The notes under the pieces are model-generated. The model was not told the origin of the DNA and did no database searches. It was given only the letters and a program-made list of their open reading frames with translations. This document shows positions 1 to 52,239 of a stretch of DNA of 64,000 nt, in pieces. This DNA is from Parus major (Eukaryota; Chordata; Aves; Passeriformes; Paridae): positions 24,911,446 through 24,975,445 of the forward strand of contig NC_031778.1 of assembly GCF_001522545.3 (NCBI RefSeq). Direction: 5' to 3'. Position 1 is the first letter of the stretch; the number at the start of each line of letters is the position of its first letter. The translations under genes and the position numbers were made by a program.

Positions 1-415
1 CGGGCCGGGCCGCGGTGATTTCGCGGCAGGAGGGCAGGAACACGGTGGGCTCTGTGCCGGCCATGAACGATCCCCGAGTCCCCGGTGCACCGCTGTGCGG
101 CATGGAGCTCCAGCACCGCGGGGGTCGGTGCTTCGTGCTCAGTGTAAAGAGGGAAGAGGAATCTCTTTTCGGACACAAACCCTTCTCTGTAGCATTCCAT
201 GAGAAATTATTTTGTGTTTTTCTTAGTTTTTTGCTTTTGATGGTTTGTTTTGAGGGTCTTTAACATGCTGGATGTTGTTATTTGAAGGGTGTGAAACCTT
301 TTTTTTATTATTTTTTTTTTCCCCTGAGCATATTTCGCATACTAAAATTTTGTAGCTTGAAGTCTCACTGCTGCGGCAGTTAGCAAGTAAAAGGCACTTT
401 GTGCTTCCTTTAAAG
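1..415 (+). other. COMMD2: COMMD2 intron 1 (partial), with CpG-rich first 130 bases
   Basis: The first 130 or so bases are GC- and CpG-rich and then change abruptly to AT-rich DNA. This fits the downstream edge of the COMMD2 promoter CpG island. I translated the plus frames here and found nothing like the expected N-terminal COMMD2 exon, so exon 1 should lie just before the window. The stretch ends in a T-rich acceptor tract with AG at 414-415. No other feature is visible. Confidence 0.6.
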
Positions 416-498
416 GAAAGCTGAACATTGGCATTGACACCATTCAGCACGGGGTAGAAGGACTAGTGTATCTTCTTACTGAGAGTTCCAAGCTTATG
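416..498 (+). CDS. COMMD2: COMMD2 exon ending in a GC donor
   Basis: After two bases completing a split codon, 27 codons read from KLNIGIDT to TESSKLM. The acceptor AG is at 414-415 after a pyrimidine-rich run. The exon must end with the ATG codon at 496-498 to join in frame to ISEVDFQ. The next bases are GCAAGTAT, a non-canonical GC donor with a strong remaining consensus. Confidence 0.9.
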
Positions 499-2084
499 GC
501 AAGTATACCTTTTCATAAGGAATTTGGGGATACACTCAAGAGATGTCTTCTGGACACTTAGCCTTCTAAAAATACTGGTGAAAAGATAGCTCGAAATTTT
601 AATGTCTTGACCTACAGGTTACAGTGTACTGTGGTAGAATGTGGTTGGTTACAAACTGTGTCTGCAGGGTGGTGCATTGGAGAGGTACAATGGCATTTTC
701 TGTGGAGTCACTAGCAGCTTCCCCAGTGCTGGGCCAGGCTGCTACAGTAAGCACAAAAGCTTGTGAAGCTTCTCCTGCCTTTGGGAGAGGAGCCTGAGTA
801 TTGTGTCTTGAGCTACTCATGTGCAGATCCCGGCTGGGCGTTTGTAGTCCGATTATCAGTGGCACAGTAGTACCCTAACAAATGTATTCACACAGCATGT
901 TGTGCCTTGTAACACAACTGAGGTGCTCCCTCATGCTGTGTTTTGGTCTTTGATGTGAAGGCTTACATGTGAGGAGGTCGAATGTTCTTTAAAAAAACTG
1001 TTCTTGAAATTCATACAAATCTGCAGTAATATATCAGCATCTGTAGATCCATGTAAACCTGGATATTTGTTTTGTCCAAGATGTAGAATTGTACTTGAAC
1101 ATTCCTGCAGGAGAATAGCTGTACCATAGTATATGTGATGTTTAGTTACAGTTTTATTTGCTTTTCAAGAAATAATGATGATAACCTGGCCTAATTTGTT
1201 ATTTCTAGATTTCTGAGGTTGACTTTCAAGATTCCATTCATGTTTTGGGATTCTCAGATGAATTGAACAAATCTTTGCTCCAGCTGTACCTTGACAACAG
1301 GAAAGAGATCAGGAGCATTCTTGGAGAGCTAGCACCCAGGCTTCCCAGCTACCACAGTCTGGAGTGGAGACTGGATGTGCAGGTGACTTCCCTGATGTTT
1401 TTAATATTCCATCTTTTCCTTCTCATTTTTTTACATAATAAAAACCCACTAAACAATATAAAAATAATTGAGACAGCAGTACTTAATGTATTTAATACTG
1501 ACATGACTTTGTTAGTGTCCCACAGCCAGCCAGTTGTGAGATGAACAGTATATGCAGTGATGCAAAGTACTTATTGCCTGATAAAAATTGAATTAATGGC
1601 TCTATTGGTATTTTTAAAACATTAACATATACTGAACATATTTGGTCTTGATTATCACCTTATTTTCAGAAATATTATGAAAGCATTGATTAAAGTGGGT
1701 TAGTATTCCTTAATTATAAAACACAATAGCAGCTTGTTTTTTCAAGCACAACTTTAATGTGGATGAAACAGGTTTCTGAACAATCATGCAGGCAGGTTCT
1801 ACAAGCCTGATGAGAACTGTTAAGAACAAACATTGATAACCATGTTACCAATTTCCTGTTCCTGTCCCACTGAACCCCACCTGCAGCTTGCAAGCAGAAG
1901 TTTGAGGCAACAGATCAAGCCTGCTGTGACTATGAAGCTACATCTTAACCAAAATGAAGACCAAACTGCCCAGGTGTTGCAAACTGACCCTGCTACCCTT
2001 CTCCACCTTATCCAGCAACTGGAGCAGGCGTTGGGGGAGATGAAGATGAACCACTGTAGAAGAATAGTGCGCAACATGAAATAA
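416..2084 (+). CDS. COMMD2: COMM domain-containing protein 2, 3' three coding exons
   Basis: The coding join in this window is 416-498, 1209-1382 and 1887-2084. It gives 150 residues; the missing first exon should supply about 49, which matches the 199 residues I recall for human COMMD2. The first part holds the helical HN-domain end (QHGVEGLVYLLTESSKLM). The second ends in EWRLDVQ, and the third starts LASRSL; together these form the diagnostic start of the COMM domain, which runs to the C-terminal RRIVRNMK. COMMD proteins form a ring in the CCC part of the Commander complex, which recycles membrane cargo from endosomes, and have been linked to NF-kB control (family knowledge). The gene is in tandem with WWTR1, as in human. 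The splice donor after 498 is GC instead of GT. Identification is firm; only the exact exon start at 416 is less certain, because a second AG lies at 419-420. Confidence 0.95.
1209..1382 (+). CDS. COMMD2: COMMD2 exon: HN-domain end and COMM domain start
   Basis: This exon has 58 whole codons in phase 0 on both sides. It starts ISEVDFQDS, passes through LYLDNRKEIRSILGELAP, and ends EWRLDVQ. The acceptor is TTTCTAG at 1202-1208 and the donor is CAG|GTGACT at 1383. The Trp-Arg-Leu-Asp-Val motif is the conserved entry into the COMM domain. Confidence 0.96.
1887..2084 (+). CDS. COMMD2: COMMD2 terminal coding exon
   Basis: This exon has 65 codons plus TAA. It carries LASRSLRQQIKPAV, the strand region KLHLNQN, and the C-terminal helix TLLHLIQQLEQALGEMK typical of COMM domains. 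The acceptor is CTGCAG at 1881-1886. The reading frame stays closely COMMD2-like to the last residue. Confidence 0.97.
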   Translation, partial: LASRSLRQQIKPAVTMKLHLNQNEDQTAQVLQTDPATLLHLIQQLEQALGEMKMNHCRRIVRNMK

Positions 2085-2163
2085 CCTCCACTCCTCTCTG
2101 CTCTCTTACTAAGCAGTTTGTAAAACAACTCAAAACATTGCTCACAAATACATTTTGAGGAAA

Positions 2164-2169
2164 AATAAA
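2164..2169 (+). other. COMMD2: Candidate COMMD2 polyadenylation signal
   Basis: AATAAA lies 80 bases after the COMMD2 stop codon. A further AATAAA lies near 2575, so the true site is not settled from sequence alone. Confidence 0.45.
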
Positions 2170-2189
2170 CATCTGGATCAGATGAACTG

Positions 2190-5100
2190 TTTTCCTGTGC
2201 CAGGATCTTGAGCCAGTATTTACTGGCCAAATGTCCTCAGCTGCCAGCTTTGCACATTTATATGTGGTGATCTTTTTCATAGAACCATCTTCATATATAG
2301 TTCATGGTAACTAAATGTGATCAAATATTACTGCTTTTGATTTTTGATTAGTATTTTTCATGTAATTGATCTCTGTTTTCAGATGAAACACAAGATTAGC
2401 TCATACATAGGTGAGTGGCTTCCCTCATTCTGTCTCTCCTCACTACAGCCATAGTCTGGAAGTCAGGGCAGCAAAGTGGGAGTTTTAGATACAAATCCTA
2501 GAAGCTTCTTCTGTTGTCTCACTAGTGCCTGATGAATCTGAACATATTTACCTTTTTTTCTCTTAGAATGTTTTAAATAAAAACCCAGCTGCTGTAGAGC
2601 TGATTGGCATCATGGTAAGTGCTGGCAGTCTACACATGGCTCATATCCTGAAGCATGTGCTACCTGAGAGTGTTGAGGGTTTTCCTTAGGGATTCTGAGT
2701 AAAATGGTCAGTTGAAAGCAGATGTTGAGAATGCAGAATGTCTCTGGAGAAGCCTGCATGTTCCTTTGTGCAGTGTGTTGCAACAGTGAAAAAGGAAGAG
2801 CTGCAACACTGAATTGTTTTGTTTCCTTTGCAAAAAATTACCTCAGCTAAAGATGATCAAAGGTAAGCTTTGAAGCTGGATGAAACAGAGAGAAACTCAA
2901 ATGCTAGCAGTGATCCACAAACAGACTCAAGGAGAGAGGGGAGGAGAAAGATCCTTTACACCAAGCATCTTACTTTTAAATTGTACCTTTCAGTTTGTTC
3001 TGGGGGAAGTACTGAGCCTGGAAAAGCAGCTGCTCAGCAGCAGGATTTGGGCTTAATTATTGGAAAGGAAGATTTGCCTTTAGGTGAGGTTGGAACTGGT
3101 CTACACCTCTGCAAGTTCTCACTTCTCTGTCTTCACAGCATCCAGGGCAGCTCCTGTGGGTTAGCACTTAAGCCCTGCTGGTGAGTGTGCCTGCACAGCA
3201 ACCAGCTCTGGCTGTCGGTGCCTCTGCACAGCAGCTGAGGCTGGGAGTGAAAAGGCACATGTGTCAATAACCCAGAGATACTGGTAAAATAGGAATTCAC
3301 CCTTGGATGCAGACTTTGATTTTATTGTAAACTCCCAAATTAAAGGTGGCATATTAAGCTAAATTTAACACATCATTTGTAATTTGCATTTGCTTTATAG
3401 AAACCCTTGAACATGACAGGGAGACTACAAAGCATTTTTCACAAGCTACTAAAAAGTTTGGTTGCTGCTTTTAACCCATTTTATTTTTAATAGGGTTTTT
3501 AAAATTTACTACTGTTCCATTGTGTTCTTTGTTCTCCACTGCCATATAGTTCAGAGGAACAGAAGTTTTCTGTTCTGTGTGGCTGTTCACAGATGGTCAT
3601 GGAGCAACCAGCTGTAGTTACTGCCTGCTTGGAGTCTCCTTGCACAGAGCAAAACCAAAGCAGAGACAGAACCATGCCAGGCTATGCTGTGCACTGCTCT
3701 ATTGGTTTCTGAGAAAGAATAATTCTTGCCCAGAGACCCTGAAGTGTTATTTTATAACAGACATCACACATGCTGCTTCACCTATGTAGGTTTTCTCAGA
3801 AAAATGTTATTTTATTAAGAGCTTTGACATAAAGCAGTGATGGATCTAGATTAAAAATTATGTGTGGCATTATTTCTTTAACTCATTAGATGCTCATCAT
3901 ATAAGGGTACCTTTAAAAGTGCACTTCTTCTGAGCTGTTTGGGTTTTCATTGAAGTAGAGATTGAACTTGCTGCTAGAAAATCGACAACAAATAGGGTAT
4001 ATTCAAAGTACTGGGCTTTATAAATCCTTCAGATGAATACAAAATCTCTGTGCTATTCAAAAACATTTGAACACCATGTGAAATTGAGATAAAATAATGT
4101 TATTGCCTTATTTTTTACAATGTACAATCTTGCAATGCGAACAAAGAAATAATGATAAGGAGCTTTCTATATCACATTTGTGATTTGGCTCCTTTATCAC
4201 TTAATCCAGCCCCATTGTGATGGAAGTGTCCTCGTCTTCCACAGACTTGAGCATTTTGAGTCACTTGCCCTGAAAGCTGGTGGTCGTATTTTTTTTGTCC
4301 AAAAAAGGAAGTTACTATTTCTAAACAAAGACTAGTGACAACAATACTATGAAAATTTATACTTATGGTTCTAATCACTTCCTAATTATTGGAGAAAAAC
4401 ACTTTAGCCTACACCAAGTGGTACAATAGCAGATACTTGTATTATTCAGTAAAAAGTGCAGCTGAAATACATCTTGTTGAAGAAGATGGTTCTGATTGTA
4501 ATAAATGTGGCTTAGGTTTAAGGCAGATGTGTACATACTCACGCATAAGATGCCAGGCTTATGAAAGTGGTTTAATTATCATAGATGAGATGGCCCCATG
4601 CATGAGAGTGTCAGAGCCTTCCCTTGAATGGACATGTTGCCTGGAAAGGAATGCAACAGGTAGAGTGTGTGGTTTGTGTTTACTCAAAGATACAGAGCCC
4701 TGGAAGCAAAAAAAGCTCTTTTAAAGGCTGTATGAAAAAGCGTTCATGTTCAGATCATTATCTGTGCAACAACCACATGCACACACCCTCAGAATCTCAT
4801 ATGCAAAGGATTTAAATAAGGCTATTGCAGGAAAGAAAAAAAGATCCATAATGTCTGCATAGCCCTGGAGCAGGTGCTGTGATCAGAACTGCTCTTTGAG
4901 CTTGTTGCAGCAAGGAATCCAGTACAAAGCAGTAAAGAACAGTACCAGAATTCTTTGGGAAGGGAAATATAAACAAGTCTCAGGAGTACTGGGTTTCCTG
5001 ACCAGAAATACAGCAGATGTTGGGAAAATAACAAAAAATTAAAAACCCTCAAAACAATAACAACAAAACCCTCAGACCCTCACAAAAACAAAGAAGAACA

Positions 5101-6180
5101 AAACAAACCTCAAGGAGGAGATCTGCCAAGCCAATGGAACTATGAACAGGAAATGTGGTGAAATGTAACTTACAAGGAATATTTGTTGAAGCAAAGCCAT
5201 CAGGAAATGCACAGGATCTGTTTCACAGAGCTAGCTGTAGTTCCTGTACAGGCTTAAACTGCAACTCTGAGAATCTGCATAACCAACATTTTATGTAACT
5301 GATTTGAGGGACAAAGATGGTTTGGTCAGGCCCACATTCACCACTAGAGAAGCCAAATGCAGTTTAGAGAAGTTTATGCATCTTTTAAAGAAATAAGGAA
5401 TAAAGTTCAGAAAAAAATTACTTAAGGCTTTTCTAAGTGTAGATTCTGATTACTGAGGGGGGTATATTCTTATCACCATAGCTCAGGGTCTAAAACACAG
5501 AAATAAAATAACAAAATGCATTACTAAAATAATAAAAATAAAATGCTAAATAAAATAATGTGTCTGTTTAGCCAGTGTGTGATATCTGTGTGTGTAGTCA
5601 TAAAAATACTGGATGCTTCCCTCTGTAAAAACCAACACATAAGCTGGAAAGTGAACAATATTATTCTTTATAAACAAAGCTACTGAACTTAAACTATTTT
5701 TGGTCACATCGCTAGTCAAAAGTTATTCTAAGTACATCAAGAAAGGGGACAAGATTAAATAATAATTGTATTTATTAATTATAGAAAACCTCAGGTATGC
5801 ATTTTGATGACAGCTCTGGTTTCCAGTATAGGCTAAACCAAAGACAAGAGACTGAATGGGCAGTCAGCAGAGTTGCACAAAGCATCACGCCTGCATTTGA
5901 AATTACCGCTATGGACAGTGAGCTGGAAGGAGTTAAGATACAGCTCTGGACTCATATTTGCCAGCAAAGAGCTAAACCTTATCCAAACCACAGCGAGGTG
6001 GTTGCTGTCCATGTCACGACGGATGCTTCATTCCTCCCCATCGCCATAGCATCACTAAACAATGCAATTAAACTTGTACGTGGACTAATTTAAGCATAAT
6101 TTTGCTTCCAGAAATTATTATCACCCATTAACTTTCTGAACAACGCTTCTGGAGCAAAGCTCATTAGTTTGGCATAGACG
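2190..6180. other. COMMD2-WWTR1 intergenic region
   Basis: About 4 kb of AT-rich sequence. The open frames in it (for example 4389-4724 and 5797-6093, both plus) match no family I recognise and show no conserved domain. I see no RNA gene. The last part grades into the CpG-rich WWTR1 promoter. Confidence 0.5.
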
Positions 6181-6268
6181 AAGCGCTCCGAAGGTTCCCC
6201 GGGCACCGCGCGCTGGGGCTGGACGGGGACAGCGGCTCCGGGCGGGCCCCGGCGGCGCAGAGAGCGGC

Positions 6269-6542
6269 ACAGCCCCGGCTGGGAGCGGGCACAGCCCCGG
6301 CTGGGAGCGGGCACAACCCCGGCAGAGAACGGGCACAGCCCCGGCAGAGAACGGGCACGGCCCCGGCAGAGAACGGGCACGGCCCCGGCAGAGAACGGGC
6401 ACGGCCCCGGCAGAGAACGGGCACAGCCGCGGCAGAGAACGGGCACGGCCCCGGCAGAGAACGGGCACAGCCCCGGCAGAGAACGGGCACAGCCCCGGCT
6501 GGGAGCGGAACAGCCCCGGCTGGGAGCGGAACAGCCCCGGCA
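6269..6542 (+). repeat. 22-bp GC-rich tandem array in the WWTR1 promoter
   Basis: Thirteen head-to-tail units run into the gap. Each starts ACAGCCCCGGC or ACGGCCCCGGC and continues with either TGGGAGCGGGC (units 1, 2) or AGAGAACGGGC (units 3-10). Units 11 and 12 are 21-bp versions of the first type, and unit 13 is cut by the gap at 6543. The outer units are of one type and the inner ones of the other. The long reverse-strand open frames here only reflect the lack of stops in this array and in the gap. Confidence 0.9.
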
Positions 6543-7102
6543 NNNNNNNNNNNNNNNNNNNNNNNNNNNNNNNNNNNNNNNNNNNNNNNNNNNNNNNNNN
6601 NNNNNNNNNNNNNNNNNNNNNNNNNNNNNNNNNNNNNNNNNNNNNNNNNNNNNNNNNNNNNNNNNNNNNNNNNNNNNNNNNNNNNNNNNNNNNNNNNNNN
6701 NNNNNNNNNNNNNNNNNNNNNNNNNNNNNNNNNNNNNNNNNNNNNNNNNNNNNNNNNNNNNNNNNNNNNNNNNNNNNNNNNNNNNNNNNNNNNNNNNNNN
6801 NNNNNNNNNNNNNNNNNNNNNNNNNNNNNNNNNNNNNNNNNNNNNNNNNNNNNNNNNNNNNNNNNNNNNNNNNNNNNNNNNNNNNNNNNNNNNNNNNNNN
6901 NNNNNNNNNNNNNNNNNNNNNNNNNNNNNNNNNNNNNNNNNNNNNNNNNNNNNNNNNNNNNNNNNNNNNNNNNNNNNNNNNNNNNNNNNNNNNNNNNNNN
7001 NNNNNNNNNNNNNNNNNNNNNNNNNNNNNNNNNNNNNNNNNNNNNNNNNNNNNNNNNNNNNNNNNNNNNNNNNNNNNNNNNNNNNNNNNNNNNNNNNNNN
7101 NN
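6543..7102. other. Assembly gap (560 N)
   Basis: An unresolved run begins inside the 22-bp array. It probably hides more repeat units plus WWTR1 5' UTR or promoter sequence. Confidence 0.95.
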
Positions 7103-7159
7103 CCGGCCACCGCCCGCCCCGGGACGGCTGCGCCCGCCGTCGGGCCGGAGGGGCGGACA

Positions 7160-48522
<41,363 letters not shown>

Positions 48523-48714
48523 CCAAGCAATGCTTACCTGCTGCAATTCAGTGCAATTCAGGTTTCTTCTTCCTCTTGAGGGAGGCAGAGAAAATCTGAA
48601 CATCCTCAAGAGATACAACAATACCACCTTATTGACTTTTGTTACATCATCTTTATGGTCAGTTTAATATCTGTCTGGATTTGATTGATACTAATTTAAG
48701 TATAAAATGCATTT

Positions 48715-48736
48715 TATATATATATATATATATATA
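48715..48736. repeat. (TA)11 microsatellite in WWTR1 3' UTR
   Basis: Eleven TA units about 190 bases after the WWTR1 stop codon. Confidence 0.9.
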
Positions 48737-51700
48737 AAATACATACATAGCTATGTAATTCATTAAAAAAACCCACACAACTTTACACATCTGTGTACTT
48801 TTTTACCTTTTCAAACCAGGCAGAAACACTTCATTTTTAGGATAGAAAGTGACTGATGTTTGTGCACATCCCTGACTGATCTCCTGGGTACTGGTTGACA
48901 TTACAGACCCTTCCTAGGTCACTTGCTTCAAAAACAGTGCAAAGCATCAGGACATGAGAGAAGTTTTATTAGTATCTTTATAACAATAGTATCAGAAGCT
49001 TTTTTAAAATCAACTTACTTAAGCCTTAAAAATATTTTTTAGTTCTTAGTAACTAACTGTTCTGTATGGAATACAGTTCAAATCTGATCCATATCATGTA
49101 TAATTTCCATTATGTATTTGTGAAGGCACAAATAATACTATAGCAGTTTCTTTTTTCTTTTTTTTTCAGTAAATTACTGTATAGTTTTCAGAAAATAATT
49201 ACTTCCAATCTCAAAGTACCAAAAACTTTTAGCAACATTTTTACACTACAATATTGTTACAAAATAAACCAGGCTGGTACTGACTGTTGCCTTTTAAAAG
49301 TAAAGAAATGTATTATAAACAAGCATTTAAAAAAAAATATTAGATTTTTTTTAGTTTATTATATTAAGCACTACAGCTTTGTAATTTAACACATGAATAA
49401 ACAATTTTTTATATATATAAAATCTGTGGCAAGTATCTTAAGTGCAAAAATATTCTTTTAAAATCAGTTCTAAAAATCAATTCTGGAAAATGTGGCACAA
49501 CTTGTTAATGTCATACATAGTGGGGAGAAAAACATAGGGGGAGAAAAACCTTCCTCATACTGTTTTCAGTGATGTTTTTAACTGACAGTGTCAAAATACA
49601 TGTAGTTGTATACATGAAAAAACCCAGGAACTTTACCAGGGCACTGCTAAAGCAGAATTCACCAGGGACTCACCTGATAAAGCTGCTTAGTTTTTATGTC
49701 TTTCACTTACCATAACTGGTGCACAGGACATGAGGCATGTGCTGTGTGTTTTTACCTGTTGTGTATCCTACAAAACTTCCTTATCTGAGGTTTGGGACTG
49801 AGAAGACATCAAGAACATTAAGCCTGCAATTCTCCTGAAATGCAAATTAAGTCCTGAATATTCTTAAATGTTTTGAAACGATCTTATTTATAATTAATGG
49901 TTTTAAGCATTTTGTATTTCAAAATAGGTAATTTTATGACAGGCATTATAACTTTTCTCTAAGTTTAATCCAGGCTATGTACAGAGAAGAAGAGACGTAG
50001 CACTAAGTGTAAATGTGTGTGCCAGGTCTGATAACACTTAAAAAGATCTTAATGATGCGTCAGAATATTGACCCCTGAATACGTTTTCACATCTGGTTGG
50101 GTGAAGGTAGGTGAAAAGGTCAGTGGTGAAGTGGTGGGAATACAGAGCCGGTTTGGAAGACAAATGATGAGGTAATAAATGTAGATCCTTGCTGGGAAGG
50201 ATGGCTGCAGACAGAGTACATAGCAAATGAATCTCTGGCATTCAGTGAAAAACATAACAGAAGCACTCGATACAGTAAATGAACTGCTAAGGGTACGTGG
50301 TGTCACAAGATGGAAGATAAAAAGTGCACACACTGAAATTCTGAAAAAGGAGATGTCAGGAAAAGACCTCCAGTTATGAAGTTTTGTTACATAGTAAAAG
50401 GTAGCTTTTAAAAAATGCTTTTGTTTTGTTTTTTTTTTAAATAGAAAAAGAGATGAAACAGCAGAGTTGTGTCTGCACAGAATTTTGTCGCTGAATGGGC
50501 ATTGTGTTTCTTTTATTCTTTTGAGGGGTTATTAGTTTGTTTTGTTTTTTTTTTATTCTTGCTAGTTTTGCTAACTGATGAGATAGCATAAATTTCTTTT
50601 GAATAAACAGGTAGGGCTGACCAGTATTACTGTAATTAGTTTTAATCTCTCTCTTTTAAGGATTTCTTCAGATTGTCAGCCTAAATGAAGAGCAGATGGT
50701 CCTAAGGCTTTGTTCTTTAGTACCATGACTGCTGTTGGTAATGAATTGGAGATTTTCTGTCCAACTTTCAAGGCCACGTCACCAGCACTGCTCAGTTGGG
50801 GTAAGGAGCTGTCAGCCAGTGGTGCTGGAATCTGAGAGCTGGTGTGATCCAGGTGACAGTGCCCATGACAGGTTATGTTCAGGGAATGCAGTTTGTTCAT
50901 TTGCTTGTAACTGCACCACTGAACATGTAAATTTGTCATAGCAGAAGATGCTCTGAGCAGGTCAGGCTCGCAGCTGCTGGGAGTTAGCTGGGGCTGGTTC
51001 CTGCCCACCACGTGCATTGTTGTCAGCCAAAGGCTGTTCTTCATACAGGGAGAATGAGTGCAACTTTATAGTGAAATCACATCAGGTATTTATCAGAATT
51101 GTGAAGCTGCAGGCTTGGTTTGTTTTTCATTTGTGTTTCTCGTGGTTGAGTGTCTTGGTGCAAAGACCTTAAAAGGGTAAAGCAATCATAAACTGTGTTT
51201 CTGTGTTACTTCCATAGTAAGCCAGCAGCAGATGTAAAACAGATCTGTTGCTGTGTGGAGCAACACTTCAGGTTGAAACAGCTGCCAGAATCTTGGGTTA
51301 GATCGTTACTCAGTCATGAAACAAATCCTGGTTAAATTTAAAGTGATTCTTTACACTGACAGGTTTTAACTTTTGTAATGGAGATGATGTATCTGATGAA
51401 GTGCAATGACAATAAAACCTATTTTTCAAAGTTACCTTTTTAAAAAAGTTTCTGGCTTTAAACAGGCTTATGACAGAACTTTTCAGTACTCAGAGCATAT
51501 GTAATATGAAAAACAATTTATTGTTGACAATATTTCACTGTACTATTTCAGGTTTTGAGCATTTATGTACTAAACTGTACACTGTCTACTTGTAGTATAA
51601 ATACAACCCATGTGCCAGCTGGACAGTTTTGCTGTGACCATCCCTGAGGAGGCATATGTAAGCCTTGATGACACAGAAGTAATGGGCCATGGTTAATTAC

Positions 51701-51835
51701 AGTTTGTATTCTGGTAATACTGTTAGAATGTAACTTGGGGAGGTATTGGGTTTGACTTTTTGTTAACAAATGTTGTTTAGGGGAAGGGAAGGATTTAAAT
51801 CTATATTTTAATTACAGAAAAATGTGGGTTGTCCA

Positions 51836-51841
51836 AATAAA
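51836..51841 (+). other. WWTR1: Candidate distal WWTR1 polyadenylation signal
   Basis: AATAAA followed by T-rich sequence. Alternatives at 52176-52181 and 52230-52235 are equally plausible by sequence. Confidence 0.4.
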
Positions 51842-52239
51842 ATTGTTTCCTAATGCATACATGTATGTACATGCTAGTTCTTTAACTATTTCCGTTTTTT
51901 CATTTTTTTATAAGACTTGTGTGAGCATTTGTTTTTAATTTTTAGTACCTTGCAATATATTGTATTAGAAGCAATCAGATCAACCTGTTGTATCCTGGGT
52001 TTGATTCTGTTTTGGTTTTTTTTAATTATTTCTTTGATCTTTTACATGAAAAAATACAAATGAACTTGAAAGATTTTGGATGCATATTGTTTTTCTAAAA
52101 TAGTTTCTCTAGGGGAGGGGGCGGGTTTGAGGGTTTTAGTATGGGCTTCCTAGGGAACTGTAAAATGCTGCTTGGAATAAAGGTATGCTATTATTATAAT
52201 ACTATTCTGTGAAAAAGGCGTACATTTCTAATAAATTTC

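Larger units (their letters stand above)
48523..51860 (+). other. WWTR1: WWTR1 3' UTR (extent inferred)
   Basis: A long AT-rich stretch after the stop with AATAAA at 49263, 49396, 51411, 51836, 52176 and 52230. Several 3' ends are possible; a distal end near 51.86 or 52.2-52.3 kb would give a 3.3-3.7 kb UTR. No coding features are seen. Confidence 0.5.

Noticed and set aside
5797..6093. 98-codon plus-strand frame before the WWTR1 promoter
   Set aside because: No recognisable domain, no splice or promoter context; length is not unusual for chance in this much DNA.
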